In this document: positions 5,262 through 11,798 of the stretch, piece after piece
Numbering within the stretch: position 1 is the first letter of the stretch
Layout: each line of letters begins with the position of its first letter
Source: DASQJJ01 sp964598355
GTDB taxonomy: Bacteria > Patescibacteriota > Microgenomatia > Levybacterales > UBA12049
Direction of reading: 5' to 3'
Length of the DNA: 16,096 bases
Assembly (NCBI GenBank): GCA_964598355.1
Contig: CAZRBN010000029.1
Coordinates: 1-16,096, forward strand
The notes under the pieces: generated by a model
The model's database searches: none
Seen by the model: the letters and a program-made list of their open reading frames with translations, nothing else
Told to the model about the DNA's origin: nothing
Position numbers and translations under genes: made by a program

Positions 5262-6038
5262 TTATATCTCTACTGTTGCCGTGAGGCCGAGGTGGTCGGA
5301 CATGTGGATAGTGTCTAGAACTTCAAAATGGACTACTTTGATTTGTGGACTGATAAATATATAGTCAACGCTAAATCCAGGTTGTATTTTTTCCCAAGCA
5401 GTATGATTATATGGATCTAGCGTATTTGGGACATGATATTTTGTAGTGAGGTTTTGCCCAAATTGCTCAAGTGCAACAACTGTTGGTTGGTCAGGTGTAA
5501 TATTAAAATCTCCAGTTAAAATAAAGGGATTTTTCAGATGTTTTACATACTCAACAAGTTTGGTGTTTTGTGCACGCTGGTGTGGTCGTTCTAGAGGAGT
5601 AGGTCCCCAAGCTAAATGACCAGTGAGTACATCAATTTTCTGGTTCCCTAGAGAAAGTGTTAAGTGGAGCACATTTCTTCCTACCTCCTCAAATGTTGTT
5701 AGAGTAGACAAGAAGGGTTTTGCATTTTGGTGCAAATAAAGAATATTTTTTCCTTGTAATAAGAATCTTTTTCGGTAAAAAATGGCATTGCCCATAAAAG
5801 ATTCGGGTCCAGAAGTAAAGGTGTCAGCAATAGCAAAATCTACTTCATGTGTGGTACCAAGGATTTCTTGTAAAGCGAGAAGATAATTTATTTTTGTGTG
5901 TATATTTCCAATAATCGTATTTGCTCCTGCAACTTCTTGGAAGCACAAAATATCAAAGTCATTTTCTTCAATAAACTTTTTGATAACGGGAAAGTGGGTA
6001 CCAGCCCATATATTGAGTTGCAGAATTTTTATTTCCAT
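5262..6038 (-). CDS. Endonuclease/exonuclease/phosphatase-family protein (258 aa)
   Basis: Metal-dependent phosphoesterase of the EEP superfamily (ExoIII/DNase I fold). The family motifs are in order: QLNIW (Asn9), CFQEV (Glu35, Mg ligand), TGHLAWGP (His141), TGDFN (Asp177, Asn179), VDYIF and the terminal SDHLGL (Asp248, His249). Length fits a single EEP domain with no signal peptide or membrane anchor. Substrate cannot be told from sequence; DNA, phospholipid or nucleotide phosphoesters are all found in this family. It converges on trpS across a 43-nt gap. The ATG at 6038 has no Shine-Dalgarno, and the upstream region is very AT-rich, with no promoter I would trust. Confidence 0.9.
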   Translation of the reverse strand: MEIKILQLNIWAGTHFPVIKKFIEENDFDILCFQEVAGANTIIGNIHTKINYLLALQEILGTTHEVDFAIADTFTSGPESFMGNAIFYRKRFLLQGKNILYLHQNAKPFLSTLTTFEEVGRNVLHLTLSLGNQKIDVLTGHLAWGPTPLERPHQRAQNTKLVEYVKHLKNPFILTGDFNITPDQPTVVALEQFGQNLTTKYHVPNTLDPYNHTAWEKIQPGFSVDYIFISPQIKVVHFEVLDTIHMSDHLGLTATVEI

Positions 6039-6105
6039 ATTCTAATGGTAGCAGATGAAACCTAAAATTTAAAATTTAAATTTGCTACAATGGCATTCTA
6101 AACGT

Positions 6106-6220
6106 TCTTGTCATTCCTGCGAAGGCAGGCGCCACTTCGAAGAAGATGATACTCTTGAGGAAATCCAGTCCTTTAACTTCTTTAGGGAAAAATGGATCCC
6201 GCATCAAGTGCGGGATGACA
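6106..6220 (+). repeat. Intergenic repeat block upstream of mutY
   Basis: Two short palindromes frame the block: CCTGC-GAAG-GCAGG (6116-6129) inside a GTCATTCCTGCGAAGG motif, and ATCCCGCA-TCAAG-TGCGGGAT (6196-6216) followed by GACA. Both are the kind of GTCATTCC...GGGATGACA dispersed repeats seen in many bacterial genomes. The block can be read in frame into mutY, but I do not think it is coding. Confidence 0.65.
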
Positions 6221-6241
6221 GTGAGTGAGTCGTTTTTTGTA

Positions 6242-7177
6242 ATGACGATTAAATTAACAAACAAACAAATCAAATCTTTCCAGAAAGAAATATTAGATTG
6301 GTATGAGAAAAATAAGCGGGATTTGCCGTGGAGAGTATCAGACAGTACCCGCGTGCAGCAGAGAGATCCGTATAAGATTTTAGTATCCGAAGTGATGTCT
6401 CAGCAGACACAAATAAGTCGAGTTGTTCCAATGTATATAGAATGGATGAAGCGATTTCCTACGGTACAAAGTTTGGCAGAAGCTCCAACCTCGGAAGTTT
6501 TGAGGTATTGGTCGGGATTGGGATATAACAGACGAGCACTCTATGTACAGAAATTAGCGAGAGAGCTGGTTGAGCGGTCGTCATCGCGAGGAGTTTCAAC
6601 GACGAAGCAATCTCATAAAAAGGAAGGAGATCGCCACGCTTCGCTCGCGATGACGATTCTTTGGCCTGCGACAGAAGAAGAGTTACGGAAATTACCGGGA
6701 GTGGGAGAGTATACAGCCAGAGCCATTTTGTGTTTTGCTTTTAATAAGCAAGTAGCGGTAGTAGATACGAATGTGAGGAAGGTAATATTAACCCTTTTTA
6801 AGGGACCAAAGGGGACAGAAGAGCCAAAAGAGACAAAGGAAAATGAAATAAGAGAAATAGCTCAACAGGTGCTTCCTAAAGGGAGAGCTTATGAGTGGAA
6901 TCAGGCTCTTATGGACTATGCTTCAGTAATGTTGAAAGAGCATAAGATACCGATACCTAAGCAATCAAAATTTAAAGACTCTGATAGATATTATCGAGGA
7001 GGGATACTAAAAGTTCTCTTGAAGGAAAGAGCAATAGCAATAGACGGACTTCTTGACTATTTTTCTCAGCAACAGGCACCAGTAACAAAAGAACGTTTAC
7101 AAACTATTGTAGAAAGAATGGAGAAGGAGTCATTACTTCAGAAAAGGGGAAATACAATTCTTTTACCAGGGGAGTAA
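6242..7177 (+). CDS. mutY: MutY-type A/G-specific adenine glycosylase lacking the Fe-S cluster motif (311 aa)
   Basis: Base-excision repair enzyme that removes adenine opposite 8-oxoguanine. Catalytic Glu50 is in VSEVMSQQTQ, the HhH motif is LPGVGEYTARAIL with the MutY-type Tyr, and the HhH-GPD aspartate is Asp175 in VVDTNVRKV. The four-cysteine Fe-S motif that normally follows MDYASVMLKEH is absent: the segment reads KIPIPKQSKFKDSDRYYRGG. Two additions interrupt the fold: about residues 113-139, encoded by a palindromic repeat, and a Lys/Glu-rich stretch (GPKGTEEPKETKENE) from a purine repeat. The C-terminus ends in a short winged-helix-like region (RERLQTIVERMEKESLLQ-like), not a full MutT-like domain. 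I chose the ATG at 6242 because upstream codons come from intergenic repeats. No Shine-Dalgarno is evident. Confidence 0.9.
   Translation: MTIKLTNKQIKSFQKEILDWYEKNKRDLPWRVSDSTRVQQRDPYKILVSEVMSQQTQISRVVPMYIEWMKRFPTVQSLAEAPTSEVLRYWSGLGYNRRALYVQKLARELVERSSSRGVSTTKQSHKKEGDRHASLAMTILWPATEEELRKLPGVGEYTARAILCFAFNKQVAVVDTNVRKVILTLFKGPKGTEEPKETKENEIREIAQQVLPKGRAYEWNQALMDYASVMLKEHKIPIPKQSKFKDSDRYYRGGILKVLLKERAIAIDGLLDYFSQQQAPVTKERLQTIVERMEKESLLQKRGNTILLPGE
6578..6656 (+). repeat. 79-nt palindromic element inserted in frame in mutY
   Basis: The ends are a perfect 13-bp inverted repeat: TCGTCATCGCGAG (6578-6590) and CTCGCGATGACGA (6644-6656). Inner arms GCAATCTC and GAGATCGC also pair with one mismatch. 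The element resembles the dispersed CGTCATTGCGAGG...GCAATCTC repeats of many genomes. It adds about 26 residues (SSSRGVSTTKQSHKKEGDRH and on) between the helix RELVER and PATEEELRKLPGVG. Confidence 0.85.
6797..6845 (+). repeat. Purine-rich repeat inside mutY
   Basis: Variant of the 3711-3752 repeat: both contain GGGACCAAAGG or GGGCCAAAGG followed by CCAAAAGAGACAAAGGA. Here it is translated as GPKGTEEPKETKENE, between the catalytic-Asp region and the EIREIAQQVLP helix, where MutY proteins vary in length. Confidence 0.6.
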
Positions 7178-7375
7178 AGAAAAGTTGGTAGAAAGCCCTG
7201 CAGCCCGTCGAATTCTCCTTTCTTCCTCCAACCTATCTCTCTCAGCAACAATTTCTCTTTGGTGTATAAAAGCACGTTCTGCTGGATCATGAAGCAAGAA
7301 GTCTTTCGCAGCGCGAGACGTTCCCATATACTTTTCAATACCGTTTGGGGCTTCAGGAGTTAAAACCATACTCAA
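7163..7375 (-). CDS. Small charged hypothetical protein (up to 70 aa)
   Basis: Unrecognised. The middle (AERAFIHQREIVAERDRLEE, then ERRIRRAAG) is rich in Glu and Arg with helical periodicity and may form a coiled coil; the C-terminus is hydrophobic-aromatic (FSLLPW). Either TTG at 7375 or the ATG at 7369 could start it; the ATG gives 68 residues and seems more likely. The support is a consensus promoter upstream on the same strand (7415-7443) and an AGGAAAAAG sequence before the start. The 3' end overlaps the last 15 nt of mutY tail to tail. I rate it probable, not certain. Confidence 0.6.
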   Translation of the reverse strand: MSMVLTPEAPNGIEKYMGTSRAAKDFLLHDPAERAFIHQREIVAERDRLEEERRIRRAAGLSTNFSLLPW

Positions 7376-7414
7376 TAGAGACTTTTTCCTAACAAAAAAC
7401 TGACTATCAAAGGC

Positions 7415-7443
7415 ATAATAGTCTCATACAACATAGATGTCAA
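7415..7443 (-). promoter_or_regulatory. Promoter for the small gene at 7375
   Basis: Minus strand: TTGACA (7443-7438), 17-nt spacer, TATTAT (7420-7415). The 5' leader to the start is about 35-40 nt, unlike the leaderless arrangement of many neighbours. Confidence 0.75.
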
Positions 7444-7545
7444 TGAGCTGTATGAAGTCTGTAGGTATTGTGTAACTAATTTGTCTAGAAAATTTTTTAG
7501 AAACTTATTGTTTGAGAGTAGGGACGTATCAGATGATATTTCTCG

Positions 7546-7583
7546 ACCCATCCTTCGGAAAACTCAGGATTCGCTCGAAGAAC
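7546..7583. repeat. Degenerate CCTTCGG...CTCAGG dispersed repeat in the 7444-7639 intergenic region
   Basis: The stretch carries CCATCCTTCGG, AACTCAGGAT and TCGCTCGAAGAAC, related to the CCTTCGGCAAGCTCAGG repeat found inside the glycosyltransferase gene (12742-12765). An 8-bp inverted repeat (ATGGTCTC 7600-7607, GAGACCAT 7645-7652) lies nearby. I see no gene in the rest of 7444-7639. Confidence 0.45.
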
Positions 7584-7639
7584 AAAATTGAGTTTTGAAA
7601 TGGTCTCTAGGTTTATCCGTAGAGGGGAAGGTGTTGTTA

Positions 7640-7855
7640 TTATCGAGACCATCGGTTACATTGCGTGATCTGTACATCTCCTTTATAGGAAGGGTATTCT
7701 CCTCCAGTATCTTCTGATGGCTCAACTAAAAAATCAAATCTTCTCGGTGAAACATCAGTTGGCTGTGTGGGAGTTCTGGGTCTGGAAGGTAAATGCATAT
7801 CTGTTGTAACAGATGGTAATCCCGTCAGCTCTCCATCTGGCGTACGATATGACAT
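7640..7855 (-). CDS. Small Pro-rich hypothetical protein (71 aa)
   Basis: Unrecognised and likely disordered: the first half is rich in Pro, Thr and Ser (GLPSVTTDMHLPSRPRTPTQ). No membrane segment is visible. Evidence that it is real is its own promoter: TTGACT, 18 nt, TATAGT, ending 10 nt before the ATG at 7855, divergent from ftsH. The stop TAA lies in the arm of an inverted repeat. The sequence has only one Cys and no catalytic-looking motif. It could still be a spurious ORF. Confidence 0.55.
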   Translation of the reverse strand: MSYRTPDGELTGLPSVTTDMHLPSRPRTPTQPTDVSPRRFDFLVEPSEDTGGEYPSYKGDVQITQCNRWSR

Positions 7856-7865
7856 AAGGATGTCT

Positions 7866-7895
7866 ACTATAGTATGCGTTATTGTTGGGAGTCAA
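7866..7895 (-). promoter_or_regulatory. Promoter of the 71-aa minus-strand gene
   Basis: Minus strand: TTGACT (7895-7890), 18-nt spacer, TATAGT (7871-7866), 10 nt to the ATG at 7855. It is back to back with the ftsH promoter about 90 nt away. Confidence 0.65.
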
Positions 7896-7984
7896 ACAAA
7901 AAGCCTGTCGGATAGAAATCGGCATTTTGTCAGTAAGTTAGACCTATTGGCAGGCAGGCAACGCGTGCATTCTTCAAATGCCTA

Positions 7985-7993
7985 TGATATACT
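7985..7993 (+). promoter_or_regulatory. Extended -10 promoter of ftsH
   Basis: TGA followed by TATACT forms the TGn-TATAAT extended -10 motif; no good -35 is seen. The box ends 10 nt before the ATG at 8004, and there is no Shine-Dalgarno. Confidence 0.7.
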
Positions 7994-8003
7994 CATTTTT
8001 ACT

Positions 8004-9884
8004 ATGGCAGGTAATTCTTCAAAGAAAAACTCCAAAAAAATTTATAAGGTAAAGCTCAACTTCTCGTGGAAAAATATTCTATTGTATGGGTTTTTAGCTT
8101 TCATGCTCTTTTTTGTTTTCATGGGCTTTAACTCAGGATTTGATAATTCTCAAACAGTGCCTCTTTCTCAGGTGGTCCAAGATGTGAGAGATGGAAAAGT
8201 ACAAAGTATTACCGTAAGTGACACAAAAATTCAGGCAACCGAAAAGGGTGGAAAAATAGTTGATACAACCAAAGAGCCAAGTGCAAATGTATATACACTT
8301 TTCAAAGATGCTGGCGTTTCTTTAGATAAAACAAAAGTTGTTGTAAAAGATACATCCGGAGTAGGGAATTGGCTTAATCTTCTCACCAGTGTATTGCCAA
8401 TTCTTCTTATGGTGGCTTTCTTTTACTTTATTTTCAGACAGGCACGAGGGGCACAGGAGAATATTTTTTCTTTTGGAAAGTCTGCAGGTAAGCTTATTGC
8501 AAAAGATACTCCACAAACAACATTCTCTGATGTTGCAGGAGTTGATGAAGCCAAACAAGAATTGACAGAAATTGTCGACTTCCTAAAAAATCCAGGTAAA
8601 TATAAAGCAATGGGAGCTAGAACTCCAAAAGGAGTACTTATGATAGGTCCTGCAGGTACTGGAAAAACACTTCTTGCTCGTGCAACAGCAGGGGAAGCAG
8701 GAGTTGCTTTCTTCTCCATGGCAGGATCTGAATTTATGGAAATGCTTGTCGGAGTTGGTGCAAGTCGTGTACGAGATTTGTTTAATACTGCCAAAAAAGC
8801 ACAACCAGCAATTATTTTTATTGATGAAATCGATGCCATTGGACGACAACGGGGAATGGGACTTATGGGAGGTCACGATGAGCGTGAGCAAACGCTTAAT
8901 CAGATTTTGGTTGAGATGGATGGATTTACTCAAAATGAGCAAGTTATTGTGATGGCAGCAACCAACAGGCCAGATGTCTTGGATCCAGCACTTGTCAGAC
9001 CAGGAAGATTTGACAGAAGAGTGTCTTTGGATATGCCAGACAAAGAGGGCAGAAAAGCAATCCTTTCAATTCATGCAAAAGGAAAGCCAGTTGATGAAAA
9101 AGTAGATTGGGATAAGGTTTCACAAAGAACAGTTGGATTTAGTGGAGCAGATTTGGAGAATATGCTCAATGAAGCAGCAATCGGTGCAGCCAGACTTAGT
9201 CATAAAGCAATCACTATGGCAGATATTGAAGAATCTGCAACCAAAGTAAAATTAGGACCTGAGAAAAAGAGACTTCAATCAGATGAAGATAAGAAAATGA
9301 CAGCATATCATGAGGCAGGTCACGCACTAGTGAGCTGGTACATGCCTCATATGGATCCAATTCATCGGATTTCTATTGTGAGTCGAGGAATGAGTCTTGG
9401 ACATACTATGACTGAGCCTGCAGAACATTTGCACGAAACTCGTACCTATCTTATGGAACAGCTTGCCATGATGATGGGTGGCCGTGCTGCAGAGCAGGTA
9501 GTCTTTGGTGAGATAACAACAGGAGCATCAAACGATATTGAAAAAGCGACGAGTGTTGCACGACAAATGGTACTCGAAATGGGAATGAGCGATTTGGGTC
9601 CAATGAATTTAGCTCCAGACAAAAGATTTAGTTATGAAGCATATGAAGTCTCTCCAGATATGAAATCAAAAGTTGATACTGAAGTAAAGAGCCTTCTTGA
9701 TGCTGCCTATGATGGGGCAATCAAAGCAATTAAATCTGTGAGAAAAGAAATGGATAAGTTAGCAGAAGCATTAATGAAGAAAGAGACAATGGAAGCGGAC
9801 GATTTTATTGCTTTATTAGGAGCCAAACCAAAAGTAGCATCTCCATTTCTTCCTAAAATAGCAGCTGCAAAAGTGAGAGGGTAA
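8004..9884 (+). CDS. ftsH: ATP-dependent zinc metalloprotease FtsH (626 aa)
   Basis: Membrane-anchored AAA+ protease that degrades misassembled membrane proteins and regulatory proteins. TM1 is near residues 24-42 and TM2 near 125-146, enclosing the extracytoplasmic domain. The AAA+ module has Walker A GPAGTGKT (215-222, Ala where GPPGTGKT is usual) and Walker B FIDEID (Asp274, Glu275). It also has the pore-loop region FMEMLVGVGASRVRD and SRH sequence RPDVLDPALVRPGRFDRR. The zinc site is HEAGH (436-440), with Asp511 in GASNDIEKAT as third ligand. The C-terminus is short. An in-frame ATG upstream at 7767 is rejected: the added residues are not FtsH-like and would overlap the divergent promoter. 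An extended -10 fixes the ATG at 8004. Confidence 0.97.
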   Translation: MAGNSSKKNSKKIYKVKLNFSWKNILLYGFLAFMLFFVFMGFNSGFDNSQTVPLSQVVQDVRDGKVQSITVSDTKIQATEKGGKIVDTTKEPSANVYTLFKDAGVSLDKTKVVVKDTSGVGNWLNLLTSVLPILLMVAFFYFIFRQARGAQENIFSFGKSAGKLIAKDTPQTTFSDVAGVDEAKQELTEIVDFLKNPGKYKAMGARTPKGVLMIGPAGTGKTLLARATAGEAGVAFFSMAGSEFMEMLVGVGASRVRDLFNTAKKAQPAIIFIDEIDAIGRQRGMGLMGGHDEREQTLNQILVEMDGFTQNEQVIVMAATNRPDVLDPALVRPGRFDRRVSLDMPDKEGRKAILSIHAKGKPVDEKVDWDKVSQRTVGFSGADLENMLNEAAIGAARLSHKAITMADIEESATKVKLGPEKKRLQSDEDKKMTAYHEAGHALVSWYMPHMDPIHRISIVSRGMSLGHTMTEPAEHLHETRTYLMEQLAMMMGGRAAEQVVFGEITTGASNDIEKATSVARQMVLEMGMSDLGPMNLAPDKRFSYEAYEVSPDMKSKVDTEVKSLLDAAYDGAIKAIKSVRKEMDKLAEALMKKETMEADDFIALLGAKPKVASPFLPKIAAAKVRG

Positions 9885-9908
9885 AAAAGTCTTAGTATAC
9901 GTTATACA

Positions 9909-9917
9909 TGATATAAT
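9909..9917 (+). promoter_or_regulatory. Extended -10 promoter of the 5'-3' exonuclease gene
   Basis: TGA-TATAAT ends 6 nt before the ATG at 9924, so the mRNA is probably leaderless. The -35 region is weak. A short inverted repeat GTATACGTTATAC (9895-9907) lies between ftsH and the -10. Confidence 0.75.
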
Positions 9918-9923
9918 TTTTGT

Positions 9924-10810
9924 ATGTCTACATTACTTCTTATTGATGGCAATGCTATTATTCACCGCGCATTTCATGCATATCCTCCCTTTACTGATAC
10001 AGAAGGGAAGATTGTAAATGCTATATACGGATTTTATGCGATGATGCTGAAATTATTCGAAGAAGTCCATCCCGATTATCTGACTATTTGTTTTGATAGG
10101 GGAGAACCGACGTTTCGTATGAATATGTATGTGGGGTATCACGCGAATAGACCAAAAATGTCGGATGACTTGGCACCACAAGTTCCACGATTACACGAAT
10201 CATTGGATATCTTAGGAGTACCTCATTATGGAGTTGATGGATATGAGGCAGACGATTTGGTTGGAACCCTTTCAAAAGAAGCGAAAGAAAAAGGACTTGA
10301 GACAATTATTGTGACAGGGGATAGGGATTTGCTTCAGCTGGTAAATGGTCATGTGAAAGTGCTTATGCCAATAACTGGCATTACGAAGTCGGTGATGATG
10401 GATGAGCAAGCAATTGAAGAGAAATATGGGGTAAAGGCAAGTCAATTTATAGACTATAAAGCGTTGGTTGGTGATCAATCCGATGGCTATCCAGGAGTAA
10501 CAGGCATTGGCCCAAAGACAGCAGCAAGCCTCCTGCAACAATATGATTCCTTTGAAAATCTGTATAAGCATTTGGGGGACTTAAAGCCTGAGCTTGCACA
10601 GAAATTTGCCACAGATGCAGAACAGGCAAGTCTTGCCAAAACCTTGGCTACAATTCATGTGGATGCACCTGTCCATTTAGAGTTAGAAAAAGCGGATGTT
10701 AAGAATTTTACTAAAGAAAGATTTGCAGAAGTATTTGATATTTTTGGATTTAATTCCTTAAAGAAGAGGATAGGTTTTGCTCCAGAAGAGCCAAAACAAC
10801 AAGAAACAAC
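9924..10810 (+). CDS. polA: 5'-3' exonuclease domain (DNA polymerase I N-terminus or stand-alone exonuclease), cut by the gap
   Basis: Flap endonuclease/5'-3' exonuclease that removes RNA primers and displaced DNA. The metal-binding acidic residues are in place: Asp8 (LLIDGN), Asp58 (CFDRGEPTFR), Glu108/Asp110/Asp111 (GYEADDLVG), Asp133/Asp135 (TGDRDLL), and Asp184/Asp187 (GDQSDGYPG). The H3TH motif GVTGIGPKTAASLL follows. About 295 residues are visible before the run of Ns at 10811, reaching FGFNSLKKRI, where PolA proteins leave the exonuclease domain. Whether a polymerase domain follows cannot be seen: the gap is a placeholder, and the sequence beyond it is an opposite-strand gene. The symbol is therefore provisional. 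The start follows an extended -10 by 6 nt. Confidence 0.88.
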
Positions 10811-10910
10811 NNNNNNNNNNNNNNNNNNNNNNNNNNNNNNNNNNNNNNNNNNNNNNNNNNNNNNNNNNNNNNNNNNNNNNNNNNNNNNNNNNNNNNNNNN
10901 NNNNNNNNNN
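10811..10910. other. Assembly gap (100 N)
   Basis: Exactly 100 undetermined bases, the usual placeholder for a scaffold join of unknown size. It truncates the exonuclease gene on the left and the 3' end of the VUT transporter gene on the right. Gene order across it relies on scaffolding, and reading frames across the Ns mean nothing. Confidence 0.98.
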
Positions 10911-11509
10911 TCAATAATAGACATGCCACAGCGGAGGAGCCAATAGGGAAGAGCAATCCCTGCAATAAAGCTGAAGTTGGCAAGAAGAGATGTATTAAGA
11001 GTATAAAAAGCAAGAGTCATAAAAAGTGCGGTATCTAAAAATTCAGAAACAAAATTAGACACATTGGTACGAAGCCACAAATTATGCTTACCTAATTTCT
11101 GTCGTAGCTTGGCAAAAATAAAGACATCGGTAAATTCACTCACTGCAAAAGCAATAAGAGATGCAGCAGAGAATCGTGCAGAAATGCCAAAAATAGTTTT
11201 GTAGGCTGGGTCGGTGAGGAAAAAGCGTTTACTCGGTGGAAGATTAGTGGCCAAAAGAGAGAAAACGAGCAGAAAGAGAATCATAAAAAGACTGGAGCGG
11301 ACAATGCTTTGTGCTCGTTCTTTTCCATAGACTTCAACAATAATGTCATTGACTGCATAAATAAATGGCAACACAAAAATAACAACGGTTGCATTAAGAT
11401 GAAAGGATCCAAAGCTCCACAAAGGAAAGGTTTTGGTTCCCATAAGCTCTGAAATGATGACACAGGTTATATAGAAAGCGACAAGAAAATCAAATTTCTG
11501 AATATTCAT
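10911..11509 (-). CDS. VUT/YhhQ-family transporter (queuosine precursor transporter type), 3' end missing in gap
   Basis: Integral membrane protein. About 199 residues are visible from MNIQKFDFLVAFYITCVI to the gap; family members are around 210-235 residues, so little is missing. Family features include the N-terminal SELMGTKTFPL segment, AVNDIIVEVYGKERA, and SEFTDVFIFAKLRQKLGKHNLWLRTN (about 129-153, quoted in part), then SNFVSEFLDTALFM. Several hydrophobic helices separate these. E. coli YhhQ imports queuosine precursors (preQ0/preQ1), so salvage of a tRNA-modification precursor is the likely role. I prefer the ATG at 11509 to the in-frame codon at 11554 because the promoter lies between them. 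Confidence 0.87.
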
Positions 11510-11525
11510 ATTAGCAATAGTGAGC

Positions 11526-11554
11526 ATGATACGAGAGAAACTATGGCTGGTCAA
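11526..11554 (-). promoter_or_regulatory. Promoter of the VUT transporter gene
   Basis: Minus strand: TTGACC (11554-11549), 17-nt spacer, TATCAT (11531-11526). The ATG at 11509 is 16 nt past the -10 box, giving a leader of roughly 9 nt. Confidence 0.7.
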
Positions 11555-11601
11555 CCAGGATAAAGAAGGTCAAAGTGTATCCAAAGAGGACAAGCATGTT
11601 C

Positions 11602-11610
11602 TGATATAAT
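11602..11610 (+). promoter_or_regulatory. Extended -10 promoter upstream of the glycosyltransferase gene
   Basis: TGA-TATAAT with no clear -35. It lies about 190 nt before the glycosyltransferase ATG, so the untranslated leader would contain the repeats at 11617-11780. It could drive the glycosyltransferase, nudix and mutM run. Confidence 0.55.
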
Positions 11611-11616
11611 CTATTT

Positions 11617-11780
11617 GTCATCCCTGACTGCAAATGTAGTCCTCTTGTAGGAATAGGGGATCTATAAAAAAAGAAGATGGATCAGAAGTTCTGAGGTTCT
11701 GAATGTTGAGGCCGACCTCAATAAGAATGACCTCATCCCGACTTTCTCCTAATCCACCTCCGCCATCTGGCGAGGAGAAG
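11617..11780 (+). repeat. Repeat-derived leader before the glycosyltransferase gene
   Basis: Several short inverted repeats typical of dispersed intergenic elements: GTCATCCCTGAC with AGGGGATCT (11617-11663), a TTGAGG-CCGA-CCTCAA palindrome (about 11706-11721), and CTTTCTCC with GGAGAAGG (11741-11782). An open frame runs through it into the glycosyltransferase, but its sequence looks repeat-made. Confidence 0.5.
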
Positions 11781-11798
11781 GAGAATAAGGAAGAAAGT

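Noticed and set aside
6146..6241. Upstream ATG at 6146 as the mutY start.
   Set aside because: The 32 extra residues are encoded by intergenic repeats, and the MutY family begins near 6242.
7767..8003. N-terminal extension of FtsH from 7767.
   Set aside because: It overlaps a divergent gene and its promoter. An extended -10 just before 8004 and the normal FtsH N-terminus support the shorter form.
9895..9907. GTATACGTTATAC inverted repeat before the exonuclease gene as a second TrpR operator.
   Set aside because: It shares only TA-rich letters with the operator and lacks the ACTAGT halves. It may be another regulator's site, but support is thin.
10811..10910. Reading frames that cross the N run, joining the exonuclease or transporter to sequence beyond.
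   Set aside because: The Ns are a placeholder of unknown length. The frames on either side belong to different genes on opposite strands.
11703..11798. Glycosyltransferase start at 11703.
   Set aside because: The added sequence is repeat-derived; GT4 proteins begin at KIALVHDY, with AAGGAAG just upstream of 11799.
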